From Nucisporomicrobium flavum (GTDB lineage Bacteria > Actinomycetota > Actinomycetes > Mycobacteriales > Micromonosporaceae): a stretch of 64,000 nucleotides of DNA. The notes beneath the pieces were generated by a model. It made no database searches. It saw only the letters and a program-made list of their open reading frames with translations, and was not told where the DNA came from. This document shows positions 25,977 to 35,206 of this stretch, one piece after another. Numbering within the stretch: position 1 is the first letter of the stretch; every line of letters starts with the position of its first letter. The translations under genes were made by a program, and so were the position numbers. The DNA lies in the NCBI RefSeq assembly GCF_016464385.1, contig NZ_JADMLH010000011.1, forward strand, positions 62,001 to 126,000. The letters run 5' to 3'.

Positions 25977-27449
25977 CTACGCGGGTGCGCCGAGCGGGGG
26001 AGGGGTGAACCCGCCGAACTCCCGCTCGAGCAGCTCGGCGAAGCGGATCGGGGTGTGGTCCTCGAGGAGCGGGCCGATCAGCTGGACGCCGATGGGCAGC
26101 CCCTGCGCCGAGCGGGTGACCGGCACGGAGGTCGCCGGCAGGCCGGGCGCTGTCGCGATGCCGCCCCAGGCCGTCTGGTCCAGGTAGCTGTGCTCGTCGC
26201 CGTCGATCGGGATGACGCGCTTCGCCATCGGCTCGCTGTGGTCGTGCGGGAAGGCTGGGGTGGAGAAGACCGGCGCGATCACGATATCGATGTCGGTGAA
26301 GAGCTCGGCCCACTGGGCCCGCTGGACGGCGCGGACGGTGTCGGCAGCGACCCAGTCGCGATGGCTCAGGACCGCACCCCGGGCCCGCTCGGCGGACAGT
26401 GACGTGTCGGACGGGTCGAGGGCGGCCGCGGCCTTGAGACCGGCCGCGTAGACAGTGGGCGGAAAGCCCGCCGAGACGGCCGACTGGAGCAGGCGCATGT
26501 AGGAGCGGGCGCCCTCGGCCAGATCGGGCAGGTGCGGGCTGTGCCGCCGCACCGTCACCCCGGCTGCCTCCAGCCGGGTGGCGAGGCCGTCGATCGCGGC
26601 GCGCACCTCGGTGGAGACCGGGATGAGCGGATGCGTCTCCACCACCAGGACCCGGAACGCGGCCAGGTGGTCGTGCCGGGCCGGGCGCAACGCGGTCCGG
26701 TAGGCGATGCCCGGGCCGGCCTCGTCGGGATCGCAGAGCAGGCGGACCATCATCGCGAGGTCGCCCGCGCCGCGGGCCATCGGCCCGATGACGCCCAGGT
26801 CGCCACCGAACTCGGGGAGCGGCCGGCTGCCCGGGAACGCGTGTCCCCGCAACGGGAGCAGGCCCATCGAGGGCTTGTGCGCGTACACCCCGGAGAAGTG
26901 CGCCGGCACGCGCAGCGAGCCGCCGATGTCCGAGCCCATCGACAGGGCGCCGAGGCCGGCGGCGAGGGCGGCGGCCGAGCCGCCGGACGAGCCGCCCGGC
27001 GTACGCCCGAGGTCCCACGGATTGTTCGTGGCGCCGTGGATCGCGTTGAAGGACTGGAACTCGCCGAGCCCGAGCGGCACGTTCGTCTTGCCGAGGAACA
27101 CGGCACCGGCCGCCCTGAGCCGGGCGACCGCGACCGCGTCGCGGGCCGCCACGTGGTCCCTGAACTGCGGAAAACCCCAGGTGGTGGGCAACCCTTCGAC
27201 GTCGATCGAGTCCTTGATGGTCATCGGTACGCCGAGCACGGGCCCGGCCTCGCCCCGGGACCGCGCCGCATCGGCCGCCCCCGCCGCCGCGAGGGCCCGG
27301 TCGAAGTCGGTCACGCAGATCGCGTTGAGGTCGCCGTCGAGTCGTTCGATCCGCGCGATCACGGCGGTGGTGAGCTCGACCGCGGACACGTCGCCACGAT
27401 CCATCGCCGCGGTCAGCTCGGCCGCGGTGGAGTACGCGTAGTCGGTCAC
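25977..27449 (-). CDS. Amidase-signature family amidase
   Basis: This 490-aa amidase has the Ser-cisSer-Lys catalytic set: Lys in PMTIKDSIDVEG, cis-Ser in GGSSGGSAAALAAG, and nucleophile Ser in GSDIGGSLRVPAHF. It hydrolyses amide bonds of small molecules; the substrate is not predictable. It is unlikely to be GatA because no GatB/GatC gene is nearby. The GTG start at 27449 begins VTDYAYSTAAELTAAM. It converges on the DhaK gene, separated by 14 nt. Confidence 0.88.
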   Translation of the reverse strand: MTDYAYSTAAELTAAMDRGDVSAVELTTAVIARIERLDGDLNAICVTDFDRALAAAGAADAARSRGEAGPVLGVPMTIKDSIDVEGLPTTWGFPQFRDHVAARDAVAVARLRAAGAVFLGKTNVPLGLGEFQSFNAIHGATNNPWDLGRTPGGSSGGSAAALAAGLGALSMGSDIGGSLRVPAHFSGVYAHKPSMGLLPLRGHAFPGSRPLPEFGGDLGVIGPMARGAGDLAMMVRLLCDPDEAGPGIAYRTALRPARHDHLAAFRVLVVETHPLIPVSTEVRAAIDGLATRLEAAGVTVRRHSPHLPDLAEGARSYMRLLQSAVSAGFPPTVYAAGLKAAAALDPSDTSLSAERARGAVLSHRDWVAADTVRAVQRAQWAELFTDIDIVIAPVFSTPAFPHDHSEPMAKRVIPIDGDEHSYLDQTAWGGIATAPGLPATSVPVTRSAQGLPIGVQLIGPLLEDHTPIRFAELLEREFGGFTPPPLGAPA

Positions 27450-27550
27450 GCCCCACAGCCTGCCTCATGGTGCCCGGCTCCCGGACCCGGACATCACAGC
27501 TGAGCGGCGAATGGTCGTCTCATGGCGGCCAGCCGCACCCGGCTATGGCG

Positions 27551-27841
27551 GTGGCGGGGTTGTCCGCCGAGGGCGTGGGCCGGGGTTGTCGCTGGTGACG
27601 GTGAGCATGCCGCGGACCGCCCCCATCGGCCAGTCGGGGCGAGTGCTGCCTGCAGGTCCAGGTACGGCAGCTACGGCACCTCCCCGACGGCGAAGCCCTG
27701 CGGCGCGGAGGTAAGGCGGGACAGCAGCCCGGTGGCGGTGTCGAGGAGGCGGAGGAACCGGTCGTCGCCGGGCAGCGAGCTCAGATCGGTGCCGTACTCG
27801 GCGATGTCGCCCAGCAGGAACTGCTTCTGCCGTACGAACGT
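27551..27841 (-). pseudogene. Decayed copy of the propeller surface-protein gene at 40648-42033
   Basis: Three blocks in this stretch align in order and orientation with the intact gene at 40648-42033: about 27551-27640 with 40670-40765, 27640-27752 with 40989-41116, and 27752-27841 with 41271-41360. Exact shared runs include GGGTTGTCGCTGGTGACGG and TTCTGCCGTACGAACGT. About 220 and 150 bp are missing between blocks and the entire 5' half is absent. No continuous frame survives, so this is a dead fragment. Homology stops where the defence operon's leader begins, so it marks an old rearrangement boundary. Confidence 0.82.
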
Positions 27842-27952
27842 TGTCAGCCTGCCTGATCATGAATGGCGAACTGCATTACCCGCTTCGAAGTAAGCCGTCA
27901 ATTGTCAGGTTGGACTCTCGCGATATCGGTGTGCACCGGCCATGATGCTTCC

Positions 27953-28564
27953 ATGGCAGACGCCCTCAGCACCTCAGCCCGCCAAGCCCTGGTCGCACTT
28001 ATGATCTACGTTTCCGAGGTTTCCAATCCGGATCTTCACAGTCGCTACGGATTGACGATCAAGAAGGCAGACCGTGATCAATTGAGTGACGAGAAATTGA
28101 TCACGTGGCGGAAGGGTCCTCGCCAGGCGATCTTTCATGAACTCACCGACAAAGGGTGGGCGAGGGCGCGCGAGGAGCTCACCGCGGAGCCGCCGACCAA
28201 GACGTCGCCTGCCTGGCGCCTGCACTACGCGACGCTGCGCAACCTCGACCGGCTCATGGAGAAGCTGGACTATCAGCTCGCCGATGTTTTCGCGGTGGAA
28301 GAGTCCGCTGAGGACGGCATCCGGCGGGTCTACGGCGAGCTCGCCGAGCGATCCGGCGACCTTGTCGGTCTCGAGAAGATCCGGGAGCGGCTCACCGCCA
28401 TCTCGCGTGCTGACCTCGACGCCACGCTTCTCGATCTCAATCGGCGGAAACAGATTCATCTCGACCCTGACCCGAACCGTCGGGCCCTGACCGACGAAGC
28501 ACGCGCCGCTGCGATCAGCGTCGGCGGAGAGGACATGCACCTGATCGCGATCGGGAAGCTGTGA
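27953..28564 (+). CDS. Winged-helix-like protein of the HerA/AIPR defence operon
   Basis: This 203-aa protein has no recognised family. Residues 10-75 (VALMIYVSEVSNPDLHSRYG to FHELTDKGWARAREEL) look like a winged helix, and residues about 130-200 contain a second small helical/wing region ending LTDEARAAAISVGGEDMHL. ATG 27953 gives a compact product; an earlier in-frame start at 27863 adds an unsupported leader. Its stop overlaps the ATPase start (GTGA), so the two are coupled. It could be the operon's regulator or a loading factor for the ATPase. Base composition here is clearly more AT-rich than in flanking genes. Confidence 0.75.
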   Translation: MADALSTSARQALVALMIYVSEVSNPDLHSRYGLTIKKADRDQLSDEKLITWRKGPRQAIFHELTDKGWARAREELTAEPPTKTSPAWRLHYATLRNLDRLMEKLDYQLADVFAVEESAEDGIRRVYGELAERSGDLVGLEKIRERLTAISRADLDATLLDLNRRKQIHLDPDPNRRALTDEARAAAISVGGEDMHLIAIGKL

Positions 28565-31500
28565 TCGAGCCGGCCGAGCGACGTGCGCTCTCCGAACTGA
28601 GCAGGCTGGATTGGGCGCCGACGCCGGAAGATGTCTGGTCGCCGCTCGACATTCATATCGACGAGCTGAACGGCGACGTCGGCGAGGCATTGCTACGCGC
28701 CTTCGAAGAGGCGGAGAACAGCAAGGTCCGATGCCCGCTGGGCCTCGTGATCGAGGGGCGTCAGGGTGCCGGCAAGACGCATCTGGTGCGGTGGGCACGT
28801 GAGCAGGTGCAGCTCAGACACGGCTATTTCTTCCTCATGGGCATCGCGGACGGTCGTAGCTTCTGGACGAACATCGTGCACGCCTTCCTTCGAGGACTGC
28901 GGCGTTCGGGCTCGTACCGGCATTTGCAGCTTTCCGTCTTTCTTGGTGCACTCGCCGAGATCGCGCAGGTCACCAACGCCACCCGGCTCATGGCGCGTGG
29001 TGATCGGCCGATCACGCCGGAGGCACTCGATCAATTGGTGAGCGGCGTACGGCGCGCATACCCCGAGGTGGGACGGGACTGCCGATACACCCTTCGCGCT
29101 CTGGTGCTGATCGCCTCACCTGACGAAGATGTCTGCGACATGGCAGAGAGCTGGCTGCTGTCGGCGGACGACGGGACCGCGGATGCCCTGAAGGCGTGGG
29201 GTCTTCCCGCGGGCCTGAAGAAGCCGCAGGAGGTCGCCGGGGAGATCTCGCGGCTCTTGGCGATCACCGGACCGACGATGCTCGCGGTGGACCAGATCGA
29301 CACGATCTTCGCTCAGGCGCGAACATCGGCGGGTGAGCCGATCGATCTGGCCGCCGATCTGGGCAACGGACTGATGCAGCTACGGGAAGTACTGAGCCGG
29401 ACGGTGACGGTCGTCGCATGCCTGCCGACTTCTTGGAACTTGATCAGGAGATCGGCCTTGGACTCGGTCACCAATCGCTTCCGGCAGGAGACCAGGCTCA
29501 GCGTTCTTCCATCTGCCGAGGTCGCCGAGCGCCTGCTGGCGGCGAAGTTCGAGCCGTTCTTCGAGACGGCCGAGTTCGACCCGCCGTATCCGACGTGGCC
29601 GATCCTGCGCGAGGCCTTCGACACCGCGAGCAACTTCACTCCCCGGCAGCTTCTGCAGCGTGCCGACGATCATGTCGAGTCCTGCCTGGACGCGGGAGTC
29701 GTCGTCCATCTCGCCGACTTCAGCGAGGTCGCTCGACCGGAGCAGCGGATCGCGCCGGACACGCCTCAGGAGCACCTGACCAGGTTCGACGTGCGGCTGG
29801 CGGAACTCCGCGGGCAGGCGAAGGTCGGCGATGCGATCGACCCCGCCCGCGAAGATCATGTGATGCCGCGGCTGCTCGACGCAGGCCTACGTGCCTGGAC
29901 GATCGAGCAGGGCGATCGCCGCAGCCGGTACAAGGTGCAGCCGGGGGAGGACGGCAGTCCTTCACTGCATGCCTGGCTGCGCGAGACGCTCGACGACACC
30001 ACCGAGGACGAGGCACAGTGGTCGTTCCGGGCACTGGCGCATCCGCACCACCGAGCTGTGCAGACGCGGCTGCGCCGGCTACGCGACTTCGCGAACCTTC
30101 GTCCGGAGATCAGCAAGCGCCGCGCCGTCCTGCTGCGCAATACCGACTGGCCGGGCGGCCCGGTCAGCCGGCGCGTTCGCCAGGAGTTCCTTGACCTCGG
30201 CGGAATCATCACCGAGGTCTCCGAGGACGACCTACGTACGTTCGACGCACTGGCCACCATGCTCGACGAGCACGACCCGGCGTTGCCGCACTGGTTGGTG
30301 TCGCGCCGGCCGGCCTGGAACACTGCGCTGTTCACCACGGTGTTCGGGCCACCCTCGGCCCCAGCGCCGGGAAACGACGTACCGGAACGCGAGGACGCGC
30401 CCGAGGCGGAGAACGAGATCAGTCTCGGCATCTCCGATGGCAGGCCGGTGCGCGCCACGCTCGAGTCGCTCCGCAAGCACGCCGTCATCTTCGCCGGGTC
30501 CGGGTCGGGCAAGACGGTCCTCATCCGCCGCCTGATCGAGGAGTGCGCAATCCACGGCGTCTCGGCCATCGTGCTGGATCCCAACAACGACCTCGCGCGC
30601 CTCGGTGACCCGTGGCCCACACCGCCCGCCGGATGGGAGCCAGGGGATCCACAGAAGGCCGCCGACTATTTCGACGGCACCGACGTGGTGGTGTGGACGC
30701 CGCGGCGGGAATCAGGTCGGCCGCTCAGCCTGCAACCGCTACCCGACTTCGCGGCGGTCCTGGACGAGCCGGACGAGTTCGCGCTGGCGCTCGACGCCGC
30801 GGTCGCCGCGCTGGCGCCTCGGGCCCGGATGGCCGCGAACACGGCCAAGGGGGACCGCGGACGGGCCGTGCTGAGGCAGACCATGGCTCACTTCGCCCGC
30901 CGCGGTGGCGGCGGACTGGCCGACTTCGTCGACATGCTGAAAGACCTCCCGCACGAGGCGGCTACGCTGGCGAAGGCCTACGAGCTGGCCGCCGACATGG
31001 CGGAGACCCTGCAGGCGGCGATGGTCAACGACCCGCTCTTCGGCGGGGCCGGTGTGGCGCTGGACCCGGGTGTGTTGATGACCCCGGCGCCCGGGAAGCG
31101 CGCCCGCATCTCGGTCGTCAACTTCATCGGGCTTCCGACCGACGAGCAGCGACAGGGTTTTGTGAATCAGCTTCAGATGGCGCTGTTCGCGTGGATCAAG
31201 CGCCATCCGGCCGGTGACAAGCCGCTCGGCGGGCTGTTCGTAATGGACGAGGCGCAGACGCTCGTGCCCTCAGGGCCGGTCACTGCCTGCACCGAGAGCG
31301 CTCTGGCGCTGGCCAGCCAGGCCCGCAAGTACGGCCTCGGTCTCATCTTCGCGACACAAGCGCCGAAAGGCATCCACAACCGGATCGTCGGCAACGCCGC
31401 GACGCAGTTCTACGGCTTCTTGAACAGTCCCACGCAGATTGCTGCGGCCAAGGAGGTGGCTCAGGCCAAGGGAAGTGCGGTGCTGGAGATCTCGCGGCTC

Positions 31501-31632
31501 AAGGCAGGCGAATTCTATGCGGTCGCCGAGGGAACACCGTTCCGCCGGCTGAACGCGCCGATGTGCCTGAGCCATCACCCGAAGAGCGCGCTGAGCGCGG
31601 AGGAAGTTCTCCAACGCGCCAGGGCAGAGTGA
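28561..31632 (+). CDS. Double P-loop HerA-type ATPase/translocase
   Basis: This 1023-aa protein carries two NTPase modules. The first has GLVIEGRQGAGKTHLVRWA (Lys72) and Walker B TMLAVDQIDTIF (Asp244), an AAA/STAND-like unit. The second is HerA/FtsK-like: HAVIFAGSGSGKTVLIRRL (Lys651), IVLDPNNDLARLGDPW, Walker B LFVMDEAQTLVPSG (Asp896, Glu897), and YGLGLIFATQAPKGI. HerA motors pump DNA and partner with nucleases in several antiphage systems. The GTG start overlaps the upstream stop, and the AIPR gene starts 10 nt downstream. The fusion of an extra N-terminal ATPase to HerA is uncommon. Confidence 0.87.
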   Translation: MIEPAERRALSELSRLDWAPTPEDVWSPLDIHIDELNGDVGEALLRAFEEAENSKVRCPLGLVIEGRQGAGKTHLVRWAREQVQLRHGYFFLMGIADGRSFWTNIVHAFLRGLRRSGSYRHLQLSVFLGALAEIAQVTNATRLMARGDRPITPEALDQLVSGVRRAYPEVGRDCRYTLRALVLIASPDEDVCDMAESWLLSADDGTADALKAWGLPAGLKKPQEVAGEISRLLAITGPTMLAVDQIDTIFAQARTSAGEPIDLAADLGNGLMQLREVLSRTVTVVACLPTSWNLIRRSALDSVTNRFRQETRLSVLPSAEVAERLLAAKFEPFFETAEFDPPYPTWPILREAFDTASNFTPRQLLQRADDHVESCLDAGVVVHLADFSEVARPEQRIAPDTPQEHLTRFDVRLAELRGQAKVGDAIDPAREDHVMPRLLDAGLRAWTIEQGDRRSRYKVQPGEDGSPSLHAWLRETLDDTTEDEAQWSFRALAHPHHRAVQTRLRRLRDFANLRPEISKRRAVLLRNTDWPGGPVSRRVRQEFLDLGGIITEVSEDDLRTFDALATMLDEHDPALPHWLVSRRPAWNTALFTTVFGPPSAPAPGNDVPEREDAPEAENEISLGISDGRPVRATLESLRKHAVIFAGSGSGKTVLIRRLIEECAIHGVSAIVLDPNNDLARLGDPWPTPPAGWEPGDPQKAADYFDGTDVVVWTPRRESGRPLSLQPLPDFAAVLDEPDEFALALDAAVAALAPRARMAANTAKGDRGRAVLRQTMAHFARRGGGGLADFVDMLKDLPHEAATLAKAYELAADMAETLQAAMVNDPLFGGAGVALDPGVLMTPAPGKRARISVVNFIGLPTDEQRQGFVNQLQMALFAWIKRHPAGDKPLGGLFVMDEAQTLVPSGPVTACTESALALASQARKYGLGLIFATQAPKGIHNRIVGNAATQFYGFLNSPTQIAAAKEVAQAKGSAVLEISRLKAGEFYAVAEGTPFRRLNAPMCLSHHPKSALSAEEVLQRARAE

Positions 31633-31642
31633 AGGAACGCGG

Positions 31643-33361
31643 ATGGACATCGTCATCGAGAGCCTGATGAAGCAGTTCCAGGCCGACCATGACCTGGAAG
31701 CACTCGCCCAGGACGAGGCGTTCGAGGCATTCGCCGGCTTCTGCGTCCTGAGTTCGTTCTACGAAAGTGACTTCGCCCCGGACTCGTTCCGCATGGGCGG
31801 TGGGAACGACTATGGGATCGACGTCTGCGGCGTTCTGGTGAACGGGAATCTGCTGCACGACAAGGCCGACGTCGAGGCGGTCACCGACCAAGCCAAGCAG
31901 CTGGACGTGCACATCATCGTGGTCCAGGCCAAGACGAGCCAGAAGTTCGAGTCCAAGGTGATCGCCGACCTGGCAGACAACCTGTCTCATGTGGTCGTCA
32001 AAGGCGGCGAACTGCCGTACCCCGCGTCGCCCGACGTGGAGAACTTCCGTGCGAGCCTGGATGCCGTCTACCGAAACATCGCCAAGTTTTCGGGCGGGCG
32101 GCCGAAGCTGCACATCCGCTATGTAACCACCGGCGTCCAGGTCGCCGAGATGCTCAGGAAGAAGGGCGCCACCGCCGAACGCAACCTGATGCGGTCGGGG
32201 CGTTTCGACGACGTGACCGTTCAATGCGTCACCCGTGACGATCTGCGGGAACTGTACAAACGGGCGACGCACGCGGTGCCGGCGACCTTCGAGATGGCGA
32301 AGAAGGTTTCGCTGCCGAAAATGCCCGGCGTCGAGGAGTCGCTGCTCGGAATCGTATCGGCCAAGGAGTTGGTGGAGAAGGTCCTCACCGATCCTACCGG
32401 GCACATCCGCGCTGCATTGTTCCACGAGAACGTCCGTGACTTCCAGGGCTACAACCCGGTCAACAGCCAGATTCGAGAAACGATCCGCGATGACTCGAAA
32501 AGACGTCGTTTCGCCGTACTGAACAACGGCGTCACGGTCGTGACCCGCAACCTTCGGGTGGTCGGCGACGAGGTGCACATCCGTGACTTCCAGGTGGTCA
32601 ACGGCTGCCAGACGTGCCATGTGCTGTTCCACGAGCGTGGCAACCTGTCGGACGAGGTTCAGCTCAGCGTTCGCGTCGTCCACTCCGGCGACGAGGAGGT
32701 CATCGCCGGAATCATCGCCGCCACGAACCGCCAGACTGCGGTCAGCGAGGAGGAACTGTCGGTCCGCGAGGATTTCCATAAGGAGCTGGAGGACTGGTTC
32801 GCGGCGCAGGCGCCGGCGCAGCGGCTCTGGTATGAGCGCCGCTCGAAGCAGTACGCCAACCGGCCGGAGGTGGAGAAGACCCGGGTGATCAACCGCGCCG
32901 AACTCACGAGGGCGTATGCCGCGATGTTCCTTGGCGAGCCCGCGTCGGTGGGTCGTTACAAGGACCTCACGACCCGACGGCATGGAGACCTGTTCCAGCC
33001 CGGGCACCCGCCGGCCGCATATTACGTCGCGGCTGCGACCCACTATCGCCTGGAGTGGCTGTTCCGCAATCGGCGCGTCCGCTCGTTCTACCGCCCTACC
33101 AGATATCACCTCATGGCCGCGCTGAAGGTGAGGGCGATCGGCCCTGACCGGCTCGCATCATCTCCCAAGGAGGCCGTCAAGCAATGCGAGAAGCTGGCGA
33201 CCCTTGTCTGGGATACGGGTGCCGCCGAGCGGGAGGTTTTCAAGCTTCTGCCCGCGCTGAACGGGATCATTGAGAAGGAAGCGGCCGCCGGCGTCCCGCT
33301 CGGCGAAATGGTCCGGAACAAGCGCTTCGCTGATGCTGTCCGCGCAGCCGTTGTGGCCTAG
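31643..33361 (+). CDS. AIPR-family abortive-infection protein with nuclease-like N-terminus
   Basis: This 572-aa protein matches the AIPR (abortive infection phage resistance) family through NPVNSQIRETIRDD, FAVLNNGVTVVTRNLR (Asn294-) and DFQVVNGCQTCHVLF (Gln317-). Its N-terminus has a PD-(D/E)XK-like arrangement: Asp60 in GGGNDYGIDVCG and Gln95-Ala-Lys97 in IIVVQAKTSQKF, suggesting a DNase. ATG 31643 is preceded by GAAGGA. As the last gene after the HerA-type ATPase it is probably the effector nuclease of the defence operon. A stem-loop terminator follows. Confidence 0.87.
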   Translation: MDIVIESLMKQFQADHDLEALAQDEAFEAFAGFCVLSSFYESDFAPDSFRMGGGNDYGIDVCGVLVNGNLLHDKADVEAVTDQAKQLDVHIIVVQAKTSQKFESKVIADLADNLSHVVVKGGELPYPASPDVENFRASLDAVYRNIAKFSGGRPKLHIRYVTTGVQVAEMLRKKGATAERNLMRSGRFDDVTVQCVTRDDLRELYKRATHAVPATFEMAKKVSLPKMPGVEESLLGIVSAKELVEKVLTDPTGHIRAALFHENVRDFQGYNPVNSQIRETIRDDSKRRRFAVLNNGVTVVTRNLRVVGDEVHIRDFQVVNGCQTCHVLFHERGNLSDEVQLSVRVVHSGDEEVIAGIIAATNRQTAVSEEELSVREDFHKELEDWFAAQAPAQRLWYERRSKQYANRPEVEKTRVINRAELTRAYAAMFLGEPASVGRYKDLTTRRHGDLFQPGHPPAAYYVAAATHYRLEWLFRNRRVRSFYRPTRYHLMAALKVRAIGPDRLASSPKEAVKQCEKLATLVWDTGAAEREVFKLLPALNGIIEKEAAAGVPLGEMVRNKRFADAVRAAVVA

Positions 33362-33495
33362 ATCGCCGCCTGCCGCAGGGCCGCTGCCGGTGGTACCACC
33401 GTCGAACGGGGCTGCGCCATCTCCCAGCGGGTCCGGGAACACCCGGCCGCCGATGGGCCGCCCGCCATTGGTGTGCGCCGCCCGCGGCCGCCGCG

Positions 33496-33536
33496 CCGCC
33501 CGGGGTCGCCTGTCGACCGTCGGCGACCCCGGGCGG
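33496..33536. terminator. Bidirectional stem-loop terminator
   Basis: CCGCCCGGGGTCGCC (33496-33510) and its exact reverse complement (33522-33536) form a 15-bp perfect stem with an 11-nt loop. It lies between the convergent AIPR and SGNH hydrolase genes, so it can end both transcripts. No T-run follows, as is usual in actinomycetes. Confidence 0.75.
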
Positions 33537-33544
33537 ATCGGCAG

Positions 33545-34948
33545 TCAGGCCGCAGGCCTGGCGGCCGGGTACAGCGCGAACCGCAGGAGCTGCGACACGT
33601 CCACTGCCTGTCCCATGGCGATGAATCCCGCCCGGTTGGGGTGCAGGTGGTCGCCGGGCCCGCCGACGCTGCTGTTGGTGTCGTACGCCGGCAGCAGGTG
33701 CCCCGGGTTGGCCGGGTCCTCCGTCACGGCGGCGAAGTCGGCGACGCCGTCGAACTGGCCGCTGGTCCGGATGAAGGTGTTGACCGCGCGGCGCGCGGCG
33801 TCGGTCTCCGGGGTGCCGTACAGGCCGAAGGCGGTGCCCGCGGACGGGGTGAGCGTCGCGCCGATGATCTTGATGCCGCGGGCGTGCACCCGGCGGATGA
33901 TGTCCCGGTAGCCGGCGATCACATGGTCGGCGGTCGCGCCTCCGCCGCCCAGGTCGTTGATGCCCTCGAGCAGGATGACGGCCCGGACGCCCGGCCGTTG
34001 GAGCACGTCGCGGTCGAGCCGGTCGACGGCCGGCGGGCCGTCGCACGGGGTGCACCCGCCCGGCGTACGCCCGATCCGGGTGACCATGTTGCCGCCGATG
34101 GCCTCGGTGACGACGGAGACCTCGCGGCCGGCGGGTTCGCGCTCGTCCAGCCGGCGCTGGAGGACGTCGGGCCACCGGTCCCGGCCGTTGATCGTGGAGA
34201 AGAAGCCGTCGGTGATGGAATCGCCGAAGGCCACGACCGTGGCGGTGTCCCGACGCTGGACCTGCACCTCGGAGACGAAGAACCACGAGGTGGTGGAGTG
34301 CGGGAACGCCCGGTCGGTGAGGTCCGCCGTGCGGTCGCCGGCGTTCGGGGCCGAGAGGTACGACGTGGTGAAGGCGGCAGCGTGCCAGGTCATCGGCCCG
34401 CTGTCGCCCGCGATGAACAGGCTGACGGCCAGGTGCTGGGACTGCGCGTCGGTGACCCGGACCGGCACCGGGTCGCTCAGGACCGTCCGGCCCGCCGGGA
34501 CCGTGACCGTACGCCGGCCGGCGAAGGTCAGCGCGCGGTTGGTGCCCGGCACGACGGCGCCACCGATGCGCTGGAGGCCCGCGTACGCCCGGCCGAAGGT
34601 CACCGGCCGCGTGCCGAACTCGTTGGTCAGCCGCACCCGCCAGCGCGAGCCCTCCACGCCGGGCTGCACGATCATGCGTACCGTCTGGTTGTGGGCCTGG
34701 TTGTCCGGGAAGGCGGCGGTCAGCAGCGGCGCGGTGTTCCCGGGGCCTGCGGGCCCGACGGGCCCGGGCTGGCCGACCGAGTAGCCGATCGGATAGACCC
34801 CCTGAGCGGACGCCGTCCATCCGTCGGCCCAGGCTGCCGATGATCCGGTCGCGGCCGCCAGGGGTTCCTGCGCGACGGCGACCGCCGGGGTGAGAAGCAC
34901 CAACGCGAAGGCCGCCAGGGCGGCTCTGTTCGGACGGGTCACTCGCAT
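33545..34948 (-). CDS. Secreted SGNH/GDSL-family hydrolase
   Basis: This 467-aa exported esterase-like protein has a signal peptide (MRVTRPNRAALAAFALVLL, then Ala-rich to AVAVAQ). The SGNH block I is VVAFGDSITDGFF with the nucleophile Ser, block III is LLEGINDLGG, and block V is GPGDHLHPNRAGF with the catalytic Asp/His. The N-terminal 190 residues form a beta-rich accessory region. ATG 34948 has GAAGGAG just upstream. Likely substrates are ester groups on polysaccharides or lipids; the exact target is unknown. Confidence 0.87.
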   Translation of the reverse strand: MRVTRPNRAALAAFALVLLTPAVAVAQEPLAAATGSSAAWADGWTASAQGVYPIGYSVGQPGPVGPAGPGNTAPLLTAAFPDNQAHNQTVRMIVQPGVEGSRWRVRLTNEFGTRPVTFGRAYAGLQRIGGAVVPGTNRALTFAGRRTVTVPAGRTVLSDPVPVRVTDAQSQHLAVSLFIAGDSGPMTWHAAAFTTSYLSAPNAGDRTADLTDRAFPHSTTSWFFVSEVQVQRRDTATVVAFGDSITDGFFSTINGRDRWPDVLQRRLDEREPAGREVSVVTEAIGGNMVTRIGRTPGGCTPCDGPPAVDRLDRDVLQRPGVRAVILLEGINDLGGGGATADHVIAGYRDIIRRVHARGIKIIGATLTPSAGTAFGLYGTPETDAARRAVNTFIRTSGQFDGVADFAAVTEDPANPGHLLPAYDTNSSVGGPGDHLHPNRAGFIAMGQAVDVSQLLRFALYPAARPAA

Positions 34949-35206
34949 GTCAGCTCCTTCGCGTCCATCGATCGACAATCATCGTTACCACCGGGTGGAA
35001 GACCGATCAACGTCATCGACGGGTCTTCCCGGCGGGCGAAACAACCCCTGGTCCGCTGGGTGGCCGGGCGCCAGGTCGGCCCGTTCCTGGCGTACGACGG
35101 CACGGCACGGTGGCCCAGGCCTTGGCCACGCAGCTGGGCTGGGTTCCGCCCACCCCGGCGTACCTGTGGCGGATGGCCCGGGCGAGGAGACGCGCCCGTC
35201 GCGGGG

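Noticed and set aside
27543..27860. A 105-aa open frame in the gap before the defence operon
   Set aside because: The DNA aligns in broken blocks to the propeller gene, so it is a pseudogene and this frame is fortuitous.
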